Shown here: one piece after another, positions 4,661 to 9,526 of the stretch | Layout: each line of letters starts with the position of its first letter | How positions within the stretch are numbered: the stretch's first letter is position 1 | DNA from: CAG-273 sp963560005 | Lineage (GTDB): Bacteria > Bacillota > Clostridia > TANB77 > CAG-508 | Assembly: GCA_963560005.1 (NCBI GenBank) | Contig: CAUWNG010000068.1 | Coordinates: 1 to 9,526, forward strand | DNA: 9,526 nucleotides | Direction of reading: 5' to 3' | Program-made: the position numbers and the translations under genes | The notes under the pieces: model-generated | What the model was told of the DNA's origin: nothing | Database searches by the model: none | What the model saw: the letters and a program-made list of their open reading frames with translations, nothing else

Positions 4661-6070
4661 TTAATTTTTCCAAAAGGCCAAATAAGCATTATATGCTTCA
4701 TATATATCTAACTTACTTGTAACTTCATAAGGTGCGTGCATTGATAATACAGGAATACCACAATCAATTACTTCTATTCCTTTATTAGCAAGTATATAAG
4801 CAATTGTTCCACCACCGCCAATGTCTACTTTTCCTAATTCAGAAATTTGATATCTTATATTGTTTTTTTCAAAAATATTTCTTACTTCTGCTACAAATTC
4901 AGCATTTGCATCTGAAGCTCCAGATTTACCCCTTGCACCTGTATATTTACATAATCCAATCCCTCTACCTAAATATGAAGTGTTATTTTTTTCAGAAACG
5001 GATGAATATATTGGGTCTAAACCAGCATCTACATCAGCAGAAAGCATTTTAGAATTACAGAATACTTGGTCTAAAACATTTGCATTATTTATTTTTAGTT
5101 TATTTAAAATTTCAGCTATAAATGTATTAAAGACTGCTGATTCCATACCTGTATTTCCCATACTACCTATTTCTTCTTTATCAGAAATTATACAAACGGC
5201 AGTAGTTTGAGGATTGTTTATATTCATTAGAGCAGTAAGTGAAGTATATACACAAACTTTGTCGTCTTGACCATAAGCAGCAACCATACTATTATCAAAT
5301 CCCATACTTCTAGCTTTAAAAGCAGGAACAAGTTCAAGTTCAGAACTTAAAAAATCTGCTTCAGTAATGCCATATTTGCTATTTAAAATATTTAAAATAT
5401 TTAATTTTACTTTTTCAGTAACATCTGCATCATAAGGTATACTTCCAATTAAAAGATTTAAATCCTCACCATCAATACCGTTTTTTAATTTCTTTTCCAT
5501 TTGTTCTTGGGCAAGGTGTGGCAATAAATCTGTAATAGTAAAAATAGGATCATCTTCACTTTCGCCTATATTTATATTAATTTTTTCACCATTTGTTTTT
5601 ACAACTACACCATGAATACTAAGTGGAATTGTTGTCCATTGATATTTTTTTATTCCTCCATAATAGTGTGTTTTAAAATATGCAAATTCTGAATCTTCAT
5701 ATAGAGGATTAGGTTTTAAATCTAATCTTGGAGAATCCGCATGAGACCCAATAATATTTAGACCATCATTTAATATGTCATTACCAATAACAGCTAAATA
5801 CATACTTTTATCTTTATTGATATAATAGATTTTATCTCCGGGTTTTAAACTAGAAAATTCATTTATATTTTTAAACCCATTATCATCTGCTATTTTTTTT
5901 GAGCTTGATATAATTTCTCTTTCTGTTTTAGAATTGTTTAAGAAATCAATATAATTTTTGGAATATTCAAAAATCTCTCCTTTTTCATCTAAAGATTTTA
6001 AATTCCAAGCATTTTTTTTATTATTAAAAAGTTTTTCTTTTAATAGTTCTGCATCTTTTTTATCTACCAT
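4661..6070 (-). CDS. apeA: M18-family aminopeptidase 1 (zinc metallopeptidase)
   Basis: The 469-residue product matches the length of clostridial ApeA-type M18 aminopeptidases, cytosolic dinuclear-zinc enzymes that remove N-terminal residues from peptides. The ligand set can be read in order: H110 in GSHADSPRLDLK, bridging D259 in MGFDNSMVAAYG, the general base/ligand pair E299-E300 in SDKEEIGSMGNTG, D346 in LSADVDAGLDP, and H445 in LSMHAPYEVTSKLD. GGGGTIAYILANKG (418-431) is also typical. Nothing is missing, so the enzyme should be active. ATG 6068-6070 has AAAGGAG 10 bases upstream. The gene is transcribed alone: a promoter lies upstream, the neighbour is divergent, and the terminator at 4627-4656 follows closely. 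A role in peptide use is likely. ApeA rather than ApeB is favoured by length and by the HADSPRLDLK motif. Confidence 0.95.
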   Translation of the reverse strand: MVDKKDAELLKEKLFNNKKNAWNLKSLDEKGEIFEYSKNYIDFLNNSKTEREIISSSKKIADDNGFKNINEFSSLKPGDKIYYINKDKSMYLAVIGNDILNDGLNIIGSHADSPRLDLKPNPLYEDSEFAYFKTHYYGGIKKYQWTTIPLSIHGVVVKTNGEKININIGESEDDPIFTITDLLPHLAQEQMEKKLKNGIDGEDLNLLIGSIPYDADVTEKVKLNILNILNSKYGITEADFLSSELELVPAFKARSMGFDNSMVAAYGQDDKVCVYTSLTALMNINNPQTTAVCIISDKEEIGSMGNTGMESAVFNTFIAEILNKLKINNANVLDQVFCNSKMLSADVDAGLDPIYSSVSEKNNTSYLGRGIGLCKYTGARGKSGASDANAEFVAEVRNIFEKNNIRYQISELGKVDIGGGGTIAYILANKGIEVIDCGIPVLSMHAPYEVTSKLDIYEAYNAYLAFWKN

Positions 6071-6099
6071 AGTTAATTAACTCCTTTCACTTTTTTAAA

Positions 6100-6129
6100 A
6101 TTATATCATTAACTAATAAATTTTTACAA
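6100..6129 (-). promoter_or_regulatory. promoter of apeA
   Basis: Read leftward, TGATATAAT (6108 down to 6100) is an extended -10, with TTGTAA (6129-6124) about 18 bp further upstream. The start would be near 6093, just before AAAGGAG at 6081-6087. Confidence 0.55.
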
Positions 6130-6256
6130 TATATTATATCCAAATAATAATAAAATAGTAGAAATTTAATATATATTTATAATAATATATTTACTTTTTA
6201 GAGAAAATATAGTTAAATTATATGTAGATTATAGAAAAAAGAAAGGGTTGATTATT

Positions 6257-7006
6257 ATGGAAGAAAATAAAGAGACACAAGAAAAAATTGGGGAGGAAGA
6301 AATTAAAAATGAACATGAAAATGTAGCTAAAGAAGAAATAAAAAAGGAAACCAAAGAAACTGTTGATGCTGTAAAAGAAACAATAAAAAATGCAAACTTA
6401 AAAAATGATACAAAAATAACCAAAGGTTTTATTAAAGAATTTTTTAAAAATCCTATAAATGAATTAAATACAGTAGCTAAAGATAAAGGTAAAAACTTTT
6501 TAATGATTGCTATAATAATATTAGCTGTTTGGTTAATTGCTATTGTGGCAGATAATATTTTGGAATTTGCTTCAATGTATTTATTTGGAACATTTGGAAG
6601 TTTTGAATTTTTCTTTAAAAGTGTATTTTCAAATATGATAAATATAATTAAAGCTATACTTGTTCCAATATTAACATTACTAGTTTTAGCTGTATCAATT
6701 TATTTAATAAATAATAAAAATAAAAAATCATTTTTAACAACATTAATTACCGTTATAATAGTAAAAATACCAGTTGTTATAGCTACAGTAGTAAGCTTAT
6801 TAAATATTATAAATTCATCTGTATCAAAATTAACAACACCTTTTTTAGGATTTTGTAATATAATTTCTACAGTATTATTGTATTTTGGAACAAAGTCATT
6901 ATTTGAAGAGAAAGAAGATAATAAATTTATTAAAAAATTTGTGGCAATTATGGGAATATATTATTTTGCAAAATTTATATTAACTTTCTTCGGACTTTAT
7001 ATTTAA
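6257..7006 (+). CDS. five-helix membrane protein with acidic N-terminal tail (Yip1-like topology)
   Basis: I choose ATG 6257 because AAAGGG (6242-6247) stands 9 bases before it. A TTG at 6248 abuts that site and is too close. The 249-residue product starts with about 55 very charged, Glu/Lys-rich residues likely to be helical or coiled-coil in the cytoplasm, then KGFIKEFFKNPINEL (56-70). Five hydrophobic segments follow at about 81-100, 130-151, 159-186, 195-214 and 226-248. The layout of a soluble N-terminus, an F-F-x-N-P motif and five helices recalls bacterial Yip1-domain proteins, but I cannot confirm membership. It opens a rightward cluster with the glycosyltransferase 71 bp downstream and no terminator between, so shared transcription is likely. 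No clear promoter was found in the AT-rich 186 bp before it. The function is unknown; an accessory role at the membrane in lipid handling is a guess from context. Confidence 0.85.
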   Translation: MEENKETQEKIGEEEIKNEHENVAKEEIKKETKETVDAVKETIKNANLKNDTKITKGFIKEFFKNPINELNTVAKDKGKNFLMIAIIILAVWLIAIVADNILEFASMYLFGTFGSFEFFFKSVFSNMINIIKAILVPILTLLVLAVSIYLINNKNKKSFLTTLITVIIVKIPVVIATVVSLLNIINSSVSKLTTPFLGFCNIISTVLLYFGTKSLFEEKEDNKFIKKFVAIMGIYYFAKFILTFFGLYI

Positions 7007-7077
7007 AATTAAGTTTTATAAAAGTGTAAAAAATAAGTGTTTTGTAATAACTTGATGTTTTATAATAAGGGGTTAAG

Positions 7078-8250
7078 ATGAGTATTTTATTTGCAAAAAA
7101 TAAAAAAATTGAAGAAGAAAAAAATACAGAAAAAAATGTAGAAAGTAAAGTTTTAATACTATCATGTGGAACAGGTGGAGGACATAATTCAGCTGCTTTA
7201 GCCATACAAGAATCACTAATAGATAAAGGAATTAAAGCAGATTTTATTGAATATTTAGATATTATTAATCCTAAAATAAAAAATTATATAAATCATTTGT
7301 ATATAAAATCTACTTACGGAAATGGAAAAGTATTTAAAGCGGTATATCATTTAGGAGAGTTATATCAAAAATTAGATATTAAGTCACCAGTATATCAACT
7401 TAATAAATTGAATAGAAAAAAATTATATAAATATATAAAAGAAAATGGATATAAATATATTATAACTACACATTTATTTGCAGCACAAGCTTTAACAGCA
7501 ATAAAAAAAGAATTTCCAATACATTTTATGCAAATTGCGACAGATTATGTTTGCATACCTTTTTGGGAAGAAACTGATCCAGACTATTTTGTTATACCAA
7601 GTAAAGAGTTAGAAAAAGATTTTTTAAGTAAGGGGATAAAACAAGAAAAATTATTACCTTATGGTATTCCGGTTGCTAAACAATATAGAATGAATTATAA
7701 CAAAGATGATAGTAAAAAAATATTGGGATTAGATATAGATAAAAAATATGTACTAATATTAACAGGTAGTATGGGATTTGGAAATATTACTACAATGATA
7801 AAGATGCTTTTAAATAATACACAAAAGATACGATATATTATTTCTTGTGGGAATAATGTAAAATTATTAAAAACAATAAGAGAAGAATATAAAGATAATA
7901 AAAGGGTAACTCCAATTCCATTTACAAAAAGGTTAAGTGAATATATTAAAAGCAGTGAAATAGTACTTACAAAGCCAGGAGGATTAACAACAACAGAAGT
8001 AGCTACATTAAGGAAACCTTTTATACATACTATGCCAATACCAGGATGTGAAAACTATAATGCGGATTTTTTTAGTAATAGAAGAATGTCTATTAAATGC
8101 GATACAATGGAAGATGTAATAGTAAATACTAAAAAATTAATTGATGATAGTAATTTGCAAAAAGAAATAATAAAAAATCAAGAAAAATATATAGATAAAA
8201 ATACAACTGATAAAATTGCAAATATAATTATTGAAGAAATTTTGAAATAA
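7078..8250 (+). CDS. MGDG-synthase/UgtP-type glycosyltransferase (diacylglycerol glycosyltransferase)
   Basis: The 390-residue product has the GT28/GT-B layout of MurG-like lipid glycosyltransferases. After a short charged tail, KVLILSCGTGGGHNSAALAI (24-43) holds the glycine-rich GGGH loop of MGDG synthase/UgtP proteins that contacts the lipid acceptor. ATDYVCIPFW (154-163) is the conserved TDY/TD segment. The C-terminal Rossmann half opens with LILTGSMGFGN (226-236). TKPGGLTTTEVATLRKP (298-314) and MPIPGCENYNADFF (319-332) form the nucleotide-sugar site. Such enzymes move glucose or galactose from UDP-sugar to diacylglycerol at the inner face of the membrane, making glycolipids and lipoteichoic-acid anchors. 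ATG 7078 has AAGGGG with a 5-base spacer. An acyltransferase gene follows after 73 bp, consistent with a lipid operon. The exact sugar and number of transfers cannot be read. Confidence 0.9.
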   Translation: MSILFAKNKKIEEEKNTEKNVESKVLILSCGTGGGHNSAALAIQESLIDKGIKADFIEYLDIINPKIKNYINHLYIKSTYGNGKVFKAVYHLGELYQKLDIKSPVYQLNKLNRKKLYKYIKENGYKYIITTHLFAAQALTAIKKEFPIHFMQIATDYVCIPFWEETDPDYFVIPSKELEKDFLSKGIKQEKLLPYGIPVAKQYRMNYNKDDSKKILGLDIDKKYVLILTGSMGFGNITTMIKMLLNNTQKIRYIISCGNNVKLLKTIREEYKDNKRVTPIPFTKRLSEYIKSSEIVLTKPGGLTTTEVATLRKPFIHTMPIPGCENYNADFFSNRRMSIKCDTMEDVIVNTKKLIDDSNLQKEIIKNQEKYIDKNTTDKIANIIIEEILK

Positions 8251-8323
8251 GTAATAGTCAAAACAAATAATCAATTTAGTTATATTTATTAGTTTTGTAT
8301 CTTAAGAAAGAATGTGAGTAATA

Positions 8324-9073
8324 ATGAAGGAAGCAACTGAAGAAATATTAGAAGATAATGAACAAGTAATATATTTTGGAAAACCATTAGAATTTAAAAT
8401 TGATGAAAATTATGATTATATTCCAGATAATACATTTTTTTCTCTTATTTCTAATTTGTTATATTATGGTATTGCATTTCCAATTTTAAAATTGCTTACT
8501 AAAATAATATATGATTTAAAAATAGAAGGACAGGAGAATATAAGAGAAATAAAAGGAGGAGCAATAAATGTTTCTAACCATGTATTAATTTTAGATTGTG
8601 CGATGATAGGACTTGCTTATGGGAAGAGAAAAATATATTATACTACGCAAGAAGATAGCTTTAAAATACCATTCGTAAGAAAATTAATAAAATATTTAAG
8701 AGCAATACCAATACCAGAAGGTATAAAAAATAGAAAAAATTTTATAAAATCAATTAATAATGTTTTAAAAAGTGGTAATATTGTACATTTTTATCCAGAA
8801 GCTTCGTTAAGACCTTATTGTAAAGAAATAAGGAAATTTAAGAATGGAGCATTTGATTTTGCAGTAAAAAACGAAGTACCTGTTATACCAATGGTTTATA
8901 AATTTAGGGAACCAGAAGGATATAGAAAAATATTTAAAAGAAAGCCAGATGTTACTTTAAAAATATTAAAACCAATTAAAGCTAATATAAGTGGAAAAAA
9001 TATAAAAATATGTGTAGAGGGATTAAAGAGTGAGGTAAAAAATGTAATGGAAGAAGAGTTAAAAGCTATATAG
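8324..9073 (+). CDS. PlsC-type 1-acylglycerol-3-phosphate acyltransferase
   Basis: The 249-residue product has the acyltransferase motifs in order: NHVLILD with H86-x4-D91 (motif I catalytic pair), the basic-aromatic block KYLRAIPIPEG (123-133, motif II region), FYPEAS (156-161, motif III, usually FPEGTRS) and VPVIPM (185-190, motif IV). The hydrophobic stretch at about 38-60 should anchor it to the membrane. It would acylate lysophosphatidic acid, or a related acceptor, with acyl-CoA or acyl-ACP to give phosphatidic acid. The Gly-Thr of motif III is replaced by Ala-Ser, so acceptor use may differ from classical PlsC. The N-terminal 30 residues are an unusual acidic extension. The ribosome binding site is weak (TGTGAG), which fits translation from a shared mRNA. 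Phosphatidic acid feeds diacylglycerol, the acceptor of the upstream glycosyltransferase. Confidence 0.88.
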   Translation: MKEATEEILEDNEQVIYFGKPLEFKIDENYDYIPDNTFFSLISNLLYYGIAFPILKLLTKIIYDLKIEGQENIREIKGGAINVSNHVLILDCAMIGLAYGKRKIYYTTQEDSFKIPFVRKLIKYLRAIPIPEGIKNRKNFIKSINNVLKSGNIVHFYPEASLRPYCKEIRKFKNGAFDFAVKNEVPVIPMVYKFREPEGYRKIFKRKPDVTLKILKPIKANISGKNIKICVEGLKSEVKNVMEEELKAI

Positions 9074-9088
9074 TATTATTTAATATTG

Positions 9089-9130
9089 ATTGGACGTTGA
9101 AAGTTTTGCTTTCATTAACGTCCAATTTTA
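9089..9130 (+). terminator. terminator of the lipid gene cluster
   Basis: ATTGGACGTT (9089-9098) pairs with AACGTCCAAT (9117-9126). Inside lies a second short stem, GAAAG with CTTTC, so the hairpin is nested with a 3-base bulge. TTTTA follows. It closes the rightward group 16 bases after the acyltransferase stop. Confidence 0.85.
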
Positions 9131-9208
9131 TTGATTATTGCAAAAGGTTTTTATTTTATTTCCTTTATGATTATATAGAAGTAATCTAATTCTCTTAGAA
9201 GGATATAT

Positions 9209-9526
9209 TTACAAGTACTTTTTTAGTGTTTCTATACTATCCTCTTGCATTACAACAAAATCATTTAAAATATTTTTTACATTATTTTCTATATTTATAT
9301 TTTGATTCAATAATCTTCTTCCTTCTATAATTCCCATATTAGTACCTTGCATTAATAATTCTGATAATTTTGATGTACTATCATCAGTCATAGTTTTCAT
9401 TTGTATACCATACCAAGTCATTGCTTTGTTCATACTAGTTGTTTCATGAGGTTCCTTATTACTATAATTATCATATAATTCATTAACTCTGTTGGAAATC
9501 TTTTTGTATTTATTATATTCAGTATC
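9209..9526 (-). CDS. C-terminal part of an unrecognised helical protein (runs off the window)
   Basis: The frame ends at TAA 9209-9211 and remains open to the right edge, so at least 105 C-terminal residues are present and the true start lies outside. An internal ATG at 9431-9433 would give 74 residues. It has no strong ribosome binding site and sits mid-helix, so I do not use it. The visible part is polar and helix-rich, with no membrane segment. It is unusually rich in Met, with a recognisable stretch MTWYGIQMKTMTDDS, then LLMQGTNMGIIEGRRLLNQN and a terminal helix ending in ETLKKYL. I cannot name the family; an all-helical, four-helix-bundle-like fold is a guess. It converges on the lipid cluster. 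Confidence 0.75.
   Translation of the reverse strand, partial: DTEYNKYKKISNRVNELYDNYSNKEPHETTSMNKAMTWYGIQMKTMTDDSTSKLSELLMQGTNMGIIEGRRLLNQNINIENNVKNILNDFVVMQEDSIETLKKYL

Noticed and set aside
4804..5210. Two rightward ORFs of 82 and 116 codons
   Set aside because: They lie wholly inside the apeA gene on the opposite strand, lack ribosome binding sites and have the composition of antisense frames.
7061..7066. TATAAT just before the glycosyltransferase gene
   Set aside because: A start at about +7 from this box would fall after the ribosome binding site AAGGGG, so it cannot be the promoter of that gene in the usual way, and no -35 box fits.
6229..7205. Leftward ORFs at 6229-6423 and 6975-7205
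   Set aside because: Both are antisense to the charged N-termini of the membrane protein and the glycosyltransferase; low-complexity Ser/Phe content mirrors Glu/Lys codons.

Overview
The window looks like the chromosome of a very AT-rich anaerobic Bacillota member, most likely a gut-type clostridium. Reasons are the strong purine-rich ribosome binding sites (AAGGAGG type), the many TATAAT and extended TGnTATAAT -10 boxes, A-ending codons, an M18 aminopeptidase and CRS1/YhbY protein of clostridial type, and a prepilin-like protein with a DUF6273-like C-terminus. The organism call is inference from gene content only.

Left edge (1-729): a 27-bp tandem repeat carrying two copies of a 13-bp palindrome lies just upstream of a good promoter for yhbY. 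A tRNA-Arg(TCT) gene with its own promoter and a strong terminator follows.

Accessory region (about 730-4050): it holds a decayed DDE-transposase fragment; a leftward prepilin-like surface-protein gene with one frameshift; a candidate invertible promoter (two perfect 19-bp inverted repeats 124 bp apart) directly upstream of it; a rightward terminator just outside the switch; unidentified coding debris; a leftward tyrosine recombinase gene with one frameshift in an A7 run; and a tiny broken ORF with a strong ribosome binding site. Recombinase, switch and surface-protein gene together resemble known phase-variation modules. As written, the best promoter in the switch points away from the pilin-like gene, which suggests an OFF orientation.

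Middle (3912-4655): two short rightward genes of unknown function each have a clear promoter. One encodes 78 residues; the other encodes a 60-residue protein with a symmetric five-cysteine pattern and is closed by a strong bidirectional terminator.

Right part (4661-9526): a leftward M18 aminopeptidase gene (apeA) is followed by a rightward set of three genes: a five-helix membrane protein, an MGDG-synthase/UgtP-type glycolipid glycosyltransferase and a PlsC-type acyltransferase. The last two fit membrane glycerolipid or glycolipid synthesis. A terminator closes this group. The 3' end of an unrecognised leftward gene runs off the right edge.
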